A stretch of 64,000 bases of DNA from Clostridia bacterium. Its GTDB lineage: Bacteria; Bacillota; Clostridia; Oscillospirales; UBA644. The notes below the pieces were generated by a model that did not search any database, had not been told where the DNA came from, and was given only the letters and a program-made list of their open reading frames with translations. The translations under genes were made by a program, and so were the position numbers. Shown one piece after another: positions 34,929-42,802 of this stretch (position 1 is the first letter of the stretch; each line of letters opens with the position of its first letter). The stretch is from NCBI GenBank assembly GCA_017934975.1, contig JAGBIM010000007.1, positions 62,001 to 126,000 of the forward strand, written 5' to 3'.

Positions 34929-36959
34929 TCAGGAATCCTCCTTATGGGCATCTGCCCCATTGATTTCGTTATTCAAGGGAAAAGAAACGGAAGAGGCGAA
35001 CTGATCCCCGTCAATGGAGAGGGAGAAGGTTGCCCCCAGCTGTTCCGCAAAGCTTTTTGCAATGGCAAGACCGAGGCCGCTTCCCTCGCCCGTGCGGGAG
35101 GGATCCCCCCGAACGAATTGCTCGGAGATCTCCTCGGCGGAGAAATTCATCTCGTAACTGGCGGTGTTTTTCACCGTCACGGTGGCAGCAGTCTCATCGG
35201 CGGAAAGGGTCACAAAAACCCGCGTTCCCGCCAGAGAGTATTTTAAGGCGTTGTCCAGCATATTCTGCAAAATACGGTATATTTTATTGCCGTTGGAACG
35301 AAGCGGTGCTTTTCCGTCGCCCTTCAGCAACACGGTCTTCCCTGCCGCGGCGGCACTGTCGGAAAGATCAGCCACCAGCTGACGGGCCAGCAAAAACAGA
35401 TCCAACTCCTCCATGGAAATTTCTTCCGCACCGCTGTTGGCCTTCGACAGAGCGAACACGTCGGAGACCAGGTGGTTGAGGCGGTTGGATTTTTCGGTCA
35501 GAATCCGCACGTAATCCCGTGCCTCGGGGGAAAGTTCCACCTTGGAAAGAAGATCCAGATACCCGATAATCGAGGTCAGCGGCGTGCGAAGATCGTGAGA
35601 CACGTTGGTGATCAAATTGACGCGAGAGCGCTCTGCGGAAACCTGACTGCGCAGAGTCTGGTCAAAGCCATCCCCCACGGAGCGAAGCTGCTCCTCGTAA
35701 TCGGAGAAAACGTCCTCCTTATCAATGGGAGCACGATAGGACAAATTCCCTTCCTGCAGGGCCGAAATATGCTCCAGAAGGCGATTGAGGGAGTGCACGT
35801 CCCGATAGCTTGCGTAGCAATAAAGAACCGCGACCAAAAGGACGGCGAACAACAAGATCAGCTGAACCACGATCCAATAACGGTTCACGACGGTAATCCC
35901 GAAAAAGATCAGCAGAGCGATCTCCAGAATCAGGAACACGATGGTACGCAGGAAAAAGAGCATGGAATAACGGTAGCGGCGCGCGTAAGATGGGCTGAAC
36001 CGTTTGCGCATGGCAAGGAAGGGCTTGTGGCAAACCCACCACAGAAAAGAACCCTTGACCATTTTTCCGTTTTTCCCCGAACGGATTAACCCCAGCACCG
36101 CCGCAAGAAATGCGAAAACGAGAAGAGTAAACACGACGGAAAAGGCGGGATAGACCGTCTGATTGTCCCCCCGTCCGAAGAGGGTAAAGAAACTGCGCAA
36201 CCAAATCAGAAAAGACGTATCCAGAATCTGCAGAAAAAAGATTACCGAAAGGGCGCCGAAAAGGATTTTCAACTCGGTAAAGACACCGAAACGGCGTTTT
36301 GAGGGCTCAGCAGGCTCCGTCCAGCAGGCGGCAAGAACCAGATACAGCATGGGCAGGACGGCAAGGCTGAGGAAAAGAATGAACGCCAAAGCAAGATTTT
36401 TGGCCGTATCCCACAAAGAATACTGCTCCTGAATCCATTCCTCCGCAGGGACCAGAATTGCCCCCGCGTCACAGGAAAAGACGGACAGGGAAACGGTCTG
36501 CGTCAGGTCGTAGGGCTTCCAATCGTAATCTCCGTTGCGGGCAAAGCGCTCCGCCTGGGTATAAACGGTGTCCATCAGGTAACAAACCCCAAGGTGGTAA
36601 ACCGCCGTGGTTTTTGCGTGGCTGAAGTCCATGCCATCCAAAGAGGGAATGTCGGTCAGAACCGTTCCGTCCGCGTAAAAATAATAGTGAAACGCACCGT
36701 CCACAGCAGTTCCTTCCAGATCCACGGCGGTAACGCGGGAGCCGTCGTACACCTCCCGAGCCAGGCTCTCCATCACCTCGGAGGCCTCTTGCAGACGGGA
36801 GCTGTAGCTTTCGGTATTACGAAAATCCGTATAGGTGAAGATTTCCCCCATCCCCGCCTGATCGTTGGCATAGGCGTAACAGAGGGACGCACAGACCAGA
36901 AGGATCGCCGCAAGCAACACGGCACATACCTTCAGAACGGGTAACCGAAAAAACTTCAC
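34929..36959 (-). CDS. Sensor histidine kinase
   Basis: 676 residues. One N-terminal helix (about 10-30), an extracellular sensor region (about 31-195), then several more helices (between about 195 and 375). The extended membrane part is unusual compared with two-helix kinases. After a HAMP-like linker comes the phospho-acceptor box 'LITNVSHDLRTPLTSIIGYL' (His near 453). The ATPase domain has 'ILQNMLDNALKYS' and 'GEGSGLGLAIAKSFAEQLG'. It phosphorylates the response regulator encoded 20 bases upstream. The signal is unknown. Confidence 0.92.
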   Translation of the reverse strand: MKFFRLPVLKVCAVLLAAILLVCASLCYAYANDQAGMGEIFTYTDFRNTESYSSRLQEASEVMESLAREVYDGSRVTAVDLEGTAVDGAFHYYFYADGTVLTDIPSLDGMDFSHAKTTAVYHLGVCYLMDTVYTQAERFARNGDYDWKPYDLTQTVSLSVFSCDAGAILVPAEEWIQEQYSLWDTAKNLALAFILFLSLAVLPMLYLVLAACWTEPAEPSKRRFGVFTELKILFGALSVIFFLQILDTSFLIWLRSFFTLFGRGDNQTVYPAFSVVFTLLVFAFLAAVLGLIRSGKNGKMVKGSFLWWVCHKPFLAMRKRFSPSYARRYRYSMLFFLRTIVFLILEIALLIFFGITVVNRYWIVVQLILLFAVLLVAVLYCYASYRDVHSLNRLLEHISALQEGNLSYRAPIDKEDVFSDYEEQLRSVGDGFDQTLRSQVSAERSRVNLITNVSHDLRTPLTSIIGYLDLLSKVELSPEARDYVRILTEKSNRLNHLVSDVFALSKANSGAEEISMEELDLFLLARQLVADLSDSAAAAGKTVLLKGDGKAPLRSNGNKIYRILQNMLDNALKYSLAGTRVFVTLSADETAATVTVKNTASYEMNFSAEEISEQFVRGDPSRTGEGSGLGLAIAKSFAEQLGATFSLSIDGDQFASSVSFPLNNEINGADAHKEDS

Positions 36960-36979
36960 GAGGATCCCTCCTTTTCCTT

Positions 36980-37687
36980 TTATCGCTCCAATTTATACCC
37001 GATGCCCCAGATCACCTTCAGATGGCGGGGCTCCCGCGGGTCGATCTCGATCTTTTCCCGAATCCGTCGGATATGGACGGTAACGGTATTTTCCGCGGCG
37101 TGGGGCTCTTCCTTCCAAGCCGCCCGATAGATTTCCTCAGCGGAATAAACCTTCCCGGGATTGCGCATAAACACTTCCATAATACGCCATTCGGTAGAGG
37201 TCAGCTTAACGGGCTTCTCCCCTGCAAAAAAATCCTTCGTGGCAAGATCCATCCGCAGATCCCCCACGGTAATGCCGTTTTCGTCCTCCTCGGGAGAGGC
37301 CCCGAAGCGGAAATAGCGCCGCAGCTGGGACCCGACCCGAGCCACCAGCTCCATGGGATTGTAGGGCTTGGCGATATAATCGTCCGCGCCCACGTTCAGC
37401 CCGAGAACCTTGTCCCCATCCTCGGTACGGGCGGAAAGGATAATAATGGGGATATTCCGATCCTTTCGGATGTGCATCACCGCGGAAAGCCCGTCCATGC
37501 GGGGCATCATCAGATCCATGAGGATCAGATGAACTTTATTTTGGGAAAGCACGTCCAGAGCCTCCAGGCCGTCGTAAGCCTTCAACACGGAATAGCCTTC
37601 CAACTCCAACAATTTGGTGATAGCGGAAACAATTTCGGGATCGTCGTCCACCACGAGAATCGTTGCGTTGTTTTCCGAAGAACTCAT
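36980..37687 (-). CDS. OmpR/PhoB-type response regulator
   Basis: 235 residues from the ATG at 37687 (AAGGAG seven bases upstream). Receiver domain with acidic pocket 'LVVDDDPE', phospho-acceptor Asp58 in 'LILMDLMMPRMDG' and the conserved Lys in 'DDYIAKPYNPMELVARV'. The C-terminal winged helix ends 'HIRRIREKIEIDPREPRHLK', 'VIWGIGYKLE'. First gene of an operon with the histidine kinase and the epimerase, from its own promoter. Confidence 0.94.
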   Translation of the reverse strand: MSSSENNATILVVDDDPEIVSAITKLLELEGYSVLKAYDGLEALDVLSQNKVHLILMDLMMPRMDGLSAVMHIRKDRNIPIIILSARTEDGDKVLGLNVGADDYIAKPYNPMELVARVGSQLRRYFRFGASPEEDENGITVGDLRMDLATKDFFAGEKPVKLTSTEWRIMEVFMRNPGKVYSAEEIYRAAWKEEPHAAENTVTVHIRRIREKIEIDPREPRHLKVIWGIGYKLER

Positions 37688-37730
37688 AAAAAACTCCTTA
37701 CAAAGAGGAAGGTAATATCTTAACCGTATT

Positions 37731-37759
37731 ATTATACCACAAGAACGGGACGTTGTCAA
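37731..37759 (-). promoter_or_regulatory. Sigma-A promoter of the two-component operon
   Basis: Minus strand: TTGACA (37754-37759), 17-base spacer, TATAAT (37731-37736). Confidence 0.85.
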
Positions 37760-37822
37760 GAAATTCCGAATTATTTCAAGGAATTCTTCTGCCCTACCCT
37801 TGATAGAATTTTACCGTCCCTC

Positions 37823-37851
37823 TTGACTTCTTGCTCCGTTTGTGATATACT
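37823..37851 (+). promoter_or_regulatory. Sigma-A promoter of small RNA candidate 1
   Basis: TTGACT (37823-37828), 17-base spacer, TATACT (37846-37851). Predicted start at 37858 matches the first base of the stable outer stem. Confidence 0.75.
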
Positions 37852-37857
37852 ACGATT

Positions 37858-37931
37858 GGAAGTAGCATAGTCACGCGCAGATATGGAGGAGCTTTTGCTC
37901 CCTGCGGAAGACGAGTTGCTTCCGTTTTTTT
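37858..37931 (+). ncRNA. Candidate structured small RNA 1
   Basis: About 74 bases. GGAAGTAGC (37858-37866) pairs over its whole length with GTTGCTTCC (37915-37923) using two G-U pairs. Inside, CGCAG pairs with CTGCG and GGAGC-TTTT-GCTCC forms the apical hairpin. A run of T follows at once. There is no credible coding frame. It has its own promoter and terminator, so it is probably a free RNA rather than a leader. It does not match tRNA, SRP RNA or any riboswitch I recognise. Confidence 0.6.
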
Positions 37932-38005
37932 GTTTGTTTTTGATCTTCCGTTCTTCGGTTAAGCGGGTTTTCGGGGGGAATTTTGCAAAATCGGCATTCG
38001 AGAGG

Positions 38006-38034
38006 TTGACATTTCGCATCAAATCTGCTATACT
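38006..38034 (+). promoter_or_regulatory. Sigma-A promoter of small RNA candidate 2
   Basis: TTGACA (38006-38011), 17-base spacer, TATACT (38029-38034). Predicted start at 38041. Confidence 0.8.
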
Positions 38035-38040
38035 ATAAAC

Positions 38041-38107
38041 AGCAGAGCGAGAGTTTTGGGCAACGCTGCTTGCAGTAGTCCCTTGCTTCCAGACCTCTGC
38101 TTTTTTT
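38041..38107 (+). ncRNA. Candidate structured small RNA 2
   Basis: About 67 bases. AGCAGAG (38041-38047) pairs with CTCTGCT (38095-38101), followed by TTTTTT. The interior holds GGG...CCC and a GCTG-CTTG-CAGT hairpin with a CUUG-type loop. Promoter, start point and terminator fit each other. It lies 110 bases after candidate 1 and points toward the 3' end of the convergent MecA-like gene. No family recognised. Confidence 0.55.
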
Positions 38108-38145
38108 CTGCCCTCGCAAGAAACACCCGTGGCAAGTTCCGTCCG

Positions 38146-38664
38146 TCAGTTCAGCAACAGAGGGACGGCACAGGGCAAGGGAATGGCGTGCTCGATGAGG
38201 AAGGCGCGGTCGAGGGAGGACAGGGTTCCGTATTCCAGCAACAGAGCGGTCAATTCCGCAAAGCGGCGGGGAGAGGTGTCGAATTCGTACCACAGAAAAT
38301 ACCGTCCGTCGTAACGGTAAACCTCGGCGCAAAGGGAGGGGTCCCGCAGAAAAACGCGGCGGGAGTCGAGAAGACCGTCCAGATCGAAAAATTCAATTAC
38401 GCGGGAAAACAGCCCTTGATCGATCTCGCGGGGAAAGGAAAAATAGAGCAACAATTCCCCCGAAGGGCTTTCCGCAGCCCGCAGGGTGACGTTTCCCGTC
38501 TCCTCCACCCCTTCCCGCAAACAGACCAGAACCGCGAGATGCTCGCAAAAGCGGCGGGTACGGGGATCGGAAAAGGACATGGTATCGTAACGCACGCCGA
38601 AGGCCTGCTGATCGGATACGCTCAGGGTAACGAGAATTTCCCGTGCGGTCTTCTCCATCTTCAT
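38146..38664 (-). CDS. mecA: MecA-family adaptor protein (probable)
   Basis: 172 residues from the ATG at 38664 (GGAGGGG upstream). The C-terminal part ('AEVYRYDGRYFLWYEF', 'LTALLLEYGTLSSLDRAFLIEHA') matches the MecA C-terminal domain that binds the ClpC unfoldase. The N-terminal 'MKMEKTAREILVTLSVSDQQ' also fits. MecA delivers proteins such as competence factors to ClpCP. The protein is shorter than the ~220 residues of B. subtilis MecA, with a reduced linker. The call rests on pattern recognition. Confidence 0.6.
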   Translation of the reverse strand: MKMEKTAREILVTLSVSDQQAFGVRYDTMSFSDPRTRRFCEHLAVLVCLREGVEETGNVTLRAAESPSGELLLYFSFPREIDQGLFSRVIEFFDLDGLLDSRRVFLRDPSLCAEVYRYDGRYFLWYEFDTSPRRFAELTALLLEYGTLSSLDRAFLIEHAIPLPCAVPLLLN

Positions 38665-38724
38665 AGGCAACCCCTCCTCTGCTATACTCCATTATATTTC
38701 CGAAGAAAGATTTTGGTCAACGAC

Positions 38725-38753
38725 TTGACAAAGAGGAAAATATATGTTATATT
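38725..38753 (+). promoter_or_regulatory. Sigma-A promoter of tsaD
   Basis: TTGACA (38725-38730), 17-base spacer, TATATT (38748-38753). Confidence 0.8.
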
Positions 38754-38780
38754 TTAGATATTAAACGTTGAGGTTCTGCC

Positions 38781-39779
38781 ATGAAGATTTTAGCCATTGA
38801 AAGCTCCTGCGACGAAACCGCCGTTGCCCTGGTGGAGGACGGTCGCATTCTTTTGAAAAACGAAGTAATTTCCCAGATTCCCGTCCACGAACGGTACGGC
38901 GGCGTGGTACCCGAAATCGCATCCCGTTGCCACATCGAGGCCATTGAACCCTTAGTGGAGCGGACCCTTGAGGGGACGGTGCCCGACGCCATCGCCGTTA
39001 CCTACGCACCGGGACTTATCGGGGCCCTGCTGGTAGGGGTGAATTATGCGAAAAGCCTCGCGTTTACCTACAATTTGCCCTTGATTCCCGTCCATCACCT
39101 GCGGGGACACGTGGCGTCGAATTATCTGACCCACCCCGATCTGAAGCCGCCCTTTACCGCCTTGATTGCATCGGGCGGGCACAGCCATATCGTTCACGTC
39201 AAGTCCTATACGGAATACGAAATTCTGGGGAAAACCCGGGACGACGCGGCGGGGGAAGCCTTTGACAAAACCGCGCGGATTCTGGGCCTGGGATACCCGG
39301 GTGGACCGAAAATCCAGAAGACCGCGGAAACGGGGAATCCCGACGCCATCGTATTTCCGAAGGTTCATTTCAAGGACGCGCCCTACGATTTCAGCTTTTC
39401 GGGAGTCAAGACCGCCGTGGTCAATTTTGCCCACACCGCAAAGCAGCGGGGAGAAGAAATCAACGCCCCCGACCTTGCGGCATCCTTTACGAAGGCGGTT
39501 TGCGGCGTATTGACCGAAAAAAGCGTGCTTGCGGCGAAAAACACCACGGGAAAGCTGGTTCTTGCGGGCGGAGTCTCGGCAAACGGAGATCTGCGGCGCA
39601 TGATGGAAGAATCCTGCAAAAAGGAAGGGATTGAGTTATATCTCCCCCGTCCGGACCTGTGCGGGGACAACGGGGCCATGATCGCCTCCCAGGCCTATTA
39701 CGAATTTCAGGCGGGCAACGTGGCAAAAAGCGACCTGAACGCCTACGCCACCATGCCGGTGGATCAGCCGATTTTTTAA
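38781..39779 (+). CDS. tsaD: tRNA threonylcarbamoyladenosine synthase subunit TsaD
   Basis: 332 residues. 'LAIESSCDETAVALV', 'YGGVVPEIASRCHIE', 'IPVHHLRGHVASNYL' (metal-binding HxxxH), 'IASGGHSHIV', 'GEAFDKTARILGLGYPGGP' and the C-terminal 'CGDNGAMIA' are the full TsaD/Gcp set. It transfers threonylcarbamoyl to A37 of ANN-decoding tRNAs, with TsaB and TsaE encoded elsewhere. Single gene with promoter and terminator. Confidence 0.97.
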   Translation: MKILAIESSCDETAVALVEDGRILLKNEVISQIPVHERYGGVVPEIASRCHIEAIEPLVERTLEGTVPDAIAVTYAPGLIGALLVGVNYAKSLAFTYNLPLIPVHHLRGHVASNYLTHPDLKPPFTALIASGGHSHIVHVKSYTEYEILGKTRDDAAGEAFDKTARILGLGYPGGPKIQKTAETGNPDAIVFPKVHFKDAPYDFSFSGVKTAVVNFAHTAKQRGEEINAPDLAASFTKAVCGVLTEKSVLAAKNTTGKLVLAGGVSANGDLRRMMEESCKKEGIELYLPRPDLCGDNGAMIASQAYYEFQAGNVAKSDLNAYATMPVDQPIF

Positions 39780-39825
39780 TTTTCGAATACTTGTTCGAAT
39801 ATTGTAAAACATAAGACAAAAAAAT

Positions 39826-39865
39826 GAGTTATAATAAGTACAGAAACTTACTATAACTCTTTTTT
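39826..39865 (+). terminator. Terminator of tsaD
   Basis: GAGTTATA (39826-39833) pairs with TATAACTC (39852-39859), inner TAAGT with ACTTA, then TTTTTT. Confidence 0.75.
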
Positions 39866-39879
39866 GTTTGAGGGACAAA

Positions 39880-40251
39880 ATGGCAGGATCGCGTAAATAC
39901 TGTTGCAATAAATACATAGAAAAGGTAATCGAAGAATACCCCTATGCAAAATTTCAGAAAGCCGTGGAGCGGCTGGGGAAATTTCCGCCCTCCGATCCGA
40001 TGATCAGCACCGACCGTATCTATCAACGGATGCTTTTCAATCGGGAGGCGGTGGAAGCGGCTCTGCATCGGGCCATGTGGTATCCCCAGGGGGAAAAGCT
40101 CTACGATCTTTTGCAGTTGGTTTATTGGTCCAAGACCCACTCGGAAATCACGGCGGCCTTGGAATTGAATATGCTCCCTCAGGACGCGGAAAAGCTGCTA
40201 CGGAATTTTCGGATCATCCTGTACGACGAGTTGGGGCTGATTTTGCCCTGA
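39880..40251 (+). CDS. Small helical protein of unknown function
   Basis: 123 residues from the ATG at 39880 (GAGGGAC upstream). Mostly alpha-helical and charged, with a CC pair near the start ('SRKYCCNKYIEKVIEEYPYA'). The C-terminal half, 'LQLVYWSKTHSEITAALELN', then 'AEKLLRNFRIIL', has the look of a sigma-region-4 or ArpU-like helix-turn-helix. It may be a small DNA-binding protein. It is convergent with the noc/parB-like gene, whose stop lies one base beyond its own. No further identity claimed. Confidence 0.55.
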   Translation: MAGSRKYCCNKYIEKVIEEYPYAKFQKAVERLGKFPPSDPMISTDRIYQRMLFNREAVEAALHRAMWYPQGEKLYDLLQLVYWSKTHSEITAALELNMLPQDAEKLLRNFRIILYDELGLILP

Positions 40252-40252
40252 A

Positions 40253-41044
40253 TCATTTTGCGATTTCGATGCGATATACGATCTTCGCTCCATCCTCCTC
40301 GGTCTCGCAATGGGTACAAAAGCCCGAATTTTTCATCAGATCCACCGTGCGGTTGATGGAATTGAGATAGAGACGCAGATCCCGACAGAACCCCTTGCAG
40401 AAGGACTCTTTTTTCGGCTTTTTGGGCGGCATTTCCCGATTCAGTTTTTCAATATACTGCTCCATTTGCGCCACCCGATACCCTCGGGAAACCGTGGTGT
40501 TCAGCACTTTTTTGCGCAGGCTCTCGCCCTCCACGGCCAGAAGGGCACGGGCGTGCCGCTCGGAAAGGCGCGCCTCCAGAATCGCCTCCCGCAAGGAGGG
40601 GGATAATTGCAAAAGCCGCATTTTATTGGCCACGGCCGATTGACTTTTCCCCAGCTTTGCCGCTAATTGCTCCTGGGTCAGTCCCAACATCTCAGACACC
40701 AGACGCATCCCCTCCGCCTCCTCGAAATAATTGAGATTTTTCCGCTGGATGTTTTCCGAAAGGGCCAGCAACGCCCGCTCTCCCGAGTCGGACTCGGTGA
40801 CGATGCAGGGGACCTTGTCCAGCCCCAATTTTCGGGCTGCAAGATAGCGACGGGTTCCTGCGACGATCTCGTAGGCCCCTTCCCCGCAATAACGGACGGT
40901 GAGGGGATGAACGATGCCCACCTGCCCGATGTTTTCGCAGAGCCCCATCAGAGACGGATCCTCCGTCCGATGCCGCGCCGTTTCCCGACAGCGAAGGAAC
41001 GCCGTAGGGATTTCCCGATAAATTTTTCCCGTAATTCGATTCAT
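40253..41044 (-). CDS. ParB/Noc-family DNA-binding protein
   Basis: 263 residues. N-terminal ParB nuclease-like/CTPase fold with 'LCENIGQVGIVHPLTVRY', 'EIVAGTRRYLAARKLG' and 'LLALSENIQRKNLNYFEEAE'. A helix-turn-helix follows ('LTQEQLAAKLGKSQSAVANK', then 'MRLLQL', about 122-148), and a C-terminal segment that includes 'CTHCETEEDG'. Such proteins bind parS or Noc sites and load as clamps to organise or protect the chromosome. No parA gene is adjacent, so a Noc-like (nucleoid occlusion) role is as likely as partition. Confidence 0.85.
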   Translation of the reverse strand: MNRITGKIYREIPTAFLRCRETARHRTEDPSLMGLCENIGQVGIVHPLTVRYCGEGAYEIVAGTRRYLAARKLGLDKVPCIVTESDSGERALLALSENIQRKNLNYFEEAEGMRLVSEMLGLTQEQLAAKLGKSQSAVANKMRLLQLSPSLREAILEARLSERHARALLAVEGESLRKKVLNTTVSRGYRVAQMEQYIEKLNREMPPKKPKKESFCKGFCRDLRLYLNSINRTVDLMKNSGFCTHCETEEDGAKIVYRIEIAK

Positions 41045-41242
41045 TTTTAACCTCCTGATGCTTGTTGTTGTGTTGTGTGCCCTTATTATACCGCAAAGGT
41101 TCTGCGGATTTTAGCAAACGGAGGGCGAGGGGTTTTACAGGGTCTTCCGCCCCTCGACAGACCGCACCCTTTCCCGCGGGAATTTGAGACGAAGGGACGG
41201 GAAGCGCCGCGAATCGTGATGAGAAGTTTTTCAAACCGAAAC

Positions 41243-41271
41243 TTGACAAATTTTGAAAATCGTGGTATACT
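41243..41271 (+). promoter_or_regulatory. Sigma-A promoter of the cation-efflux gene
   Basis: TTGACA (41243-41248), 17-base spacer, TATACT (41266-41271), 25 bases before the ATG. Confidence 0.85.
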
Positions 41272-41296
41272 GTCACGGCGAAAGGAGTGACGCGAA

Positions 41297-42463
41297 ATGA
41301 TCGCTTTCTTGGCAAAGATTTTCATTCGGAATCATCATAATTATACCGACCCCACCGTGCGGCAAAAATACGGGATTCTCTGCAGTCTGGCAGGAATCGG
41401 GCTGAACCTTCTGCTTTTTGGCGGGAAATGTTTTATCGGGCTTTTAACGGGTTCCATTGCGGTGACGGCGGACGCCTTCAACAATCTGTCCGACGCGGGC
41501 TCCGCGGTGATTACCCTGGCAGGGTTCCGTCTTTCGGGACAAAAACCCGACCCCCAGCATCCCTTCGGACACGGACGGTTTGAATACATTGCGGGACTTT
41601 TCGTTTCTTTTTTGATTCTCTTGATGGGATTTGAGCTGGCAAGCACCTCGCTGGATAAAATTCTGAATCCTCAGACCGTGGAATTCCGCTGGATCACCGT
41701 AATTATTCTGTCGGCATCGGTGTTGGTCAAGTTGTATATGGGGCTTTATAACCGCTCCGTGGGCAAGAAGATCAAATCCGCCGCCATGATGGCCACCATG
41801 ACCGACTCCTTGAGCGATGCGGCGGCCACGACGGTGATTCTGATCTGCACCATTCTTTCAAACTTTACGACCCTGAATCTGGACGGATATTGCGGCATGG
41901 CGGTGGCGCTGATGATTTTTGTCGCAGGGATCCGCTCCGCAAAGGAGACCGTCTCTCCCCTGCTGGGACAACCGCCCGAAAAGGAATTCGTGGAGCAGGT
42001 GGAAAAAACCGTCCTTTCCTACGAGGGCATCGTGGGGATTCACGATCTCATCGTTCACGATTACGGCCCCGGTCGGAAGATTATCTCCCTCCACGCGGAG
42101 GTGCCGGGGGACGCAAATCTGTGGGAGACTCACGACCTGATCGATAACGTGGAGCAAGAGCTGGCCAACGAGCTGAACAGCATCGTGGTGATTCACATGG
42201 ACCCCATCGCCGTCAGCGACGTGGCGACCCTGCAGCTGCGTAACGCCATTGCGGAAGAGCTGAAGGAAATCCATCCGAAGATTACTCTTCACGATTTCCG
42301 CGCCGTCCCGGGTCCCACCCATACCAACGTGATTTTCGACGCGGTGCTCCCCTTTGACAGTAAGCTTTCCGAGGAGGAGGCACAAGAAAAAATCGTCACC
42401 CTCATCGCCGAGCGCCACGAAAACACCAACGCCGTCATCCAAATCGACCGCAGTTTTACGTAA
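41297..42463 (+). CDS. Cation diffusion facilitator (CDF) transporter
   Basis: 388 residues. Six membrane helices in the first ~210 residues with 'SIAVTADAFNNLSDAGSAVI' (metal-site HxxxD replaced by DAFNNLSD form) and 'HPFGHGRFEYIAGLFVSFLI'. A cytoplasmic ferredoxin-like domain (about 225-300) has 'GIHDLIVHDYGPGRKIISLH', 'VIHMDPI'. A further C-terminal extension repeats a similar fold. It exports divalent metals such as zinc, manganese or iron in exchange for protons. The AxxNNLSD pattern is common in manganese/iron-type members, but specificity is not settled. Confidence 0.9.
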   Translation: MIAFLAKIFIRNHHNYTDPTVRQKYGILCSLAGIGLNLLLFGGKCFIGLLTGSIAVTADAFNNLSDAGSAVITLAGFRLSGQKPDPQHPFGHGRFEYIAGLFVSFLILLMGFELASTSLDKILNPQTVEFRWITVIILSASVLVKLYMGLYNRSVGKKIKSAAMMATMTDSLSDAAATTVILICTILSNFTTLNLDGYCGMAVALMIFVAGIRSAKETVSPLLGQPPEKEFVEQVEKTVLSYEGIVGIHDLIVHDYGPGRKIISLHAEVPGDANLWETHDLIDNVEQELANELNSIVVIHMDPIAVSDVATLQLRNAIAEELKEIHPKITLHDFRAVPGPTHTNVIFDAVLPFDSKLSEEEAQEKIVTLIAERHENTNAVIQIDRSFT

Positions 42464-42592
42464 CGGAACAGCAAGAATTAAGAAGGACCCCAACCGAGAT
42501 ATCTGTTGAAAAAAGTATATTTTTTGTTTCCCCTTAGCTCACAAACCCCTTCCACCCCCACGCCGCACTACGGCGACGCGGCGGTCCCCCTT

Positions 42593-42617
42593 CCCCTTTC
42601 CCATGGCGGGAAAGGGG
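42593..42617. repeat. 10-bp perfect palindrome, REP-like
   Basis: CCCCTTTCCC (42593-42602) pairs with GGGAAAGGGG (42608-42617), loop ATGGC. There is no T-run, so it is not a standard terminator. It sits next to CGCCG...CGGCG (about 42561-42582), which also can pair. Confidence 0.5.
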
Positions 42618-42668
42618 ACGGCAAAGGCAGGTGCACGAATCGCCGAGATTTTTGTCATACACAATAAA

Positions 42669-42711
42669 AAACCAACGCCGTCATTCAAATCGACCGGAGC
42701 TATACTTAAAA
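42669..42711 (+). pseudogene. Remnant of a second cation-efflux gene 3' end
   Basis: About 40 bases encode 'NAVIQIDRSYT' and a stop, against 'NAVIQIDRSFT' at the very end of the intact transporter (42429-42463). ATCGCCGAG just upstream (about 42639) also echoes the parent. The rest of the copy is gone. Confidence 0.6.
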
Positions 42712-42730
42712 AAACAAGGATGAATACGCA

Positions 42731-42756
42731 CAAAAAGGCACCCCGTTTGGGGTGCC
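42731..42756 (-). terminator. Terminator of the collagen-like gene
   Basis: GGCACCCC (42737-42744) pairs with GGGGTGCC (42749-42756); on the minus strand TTTTTG follows. Confidence 0.75.
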
Positions 42757-42802
42757 CTTCTCCTTATATGAGGTTCAATTACTACAAGAGGTTCAATAAA
42801 AT

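Larger units (their letters stand above)
42464..42802. other. Intergenic region with repeat hairpin and gene remnant
   Basis: 339 bases without an intact gene. It contains a GC-rich palindrome, a fragment matching the 3' end of the upstream cation-efflux gene, and the terminator of the collagen-like gene, listed separately. Confidence 0.6.

Noticed and set aside
37858..37931. tRNA-like shape of small RNA candidate 1
   Set aside because: A 9-bp end stem and two inner stems exist, but there is no T-loop consensus, no D-arm, no anticodon arm of correct size and no CCA.
39880..41044. A plasmid or prophage partition module
   Set aside because: The ParB-like gene has no ParA, integrase or phage genes nearby and is flanked by tsaD and a metal transporter.
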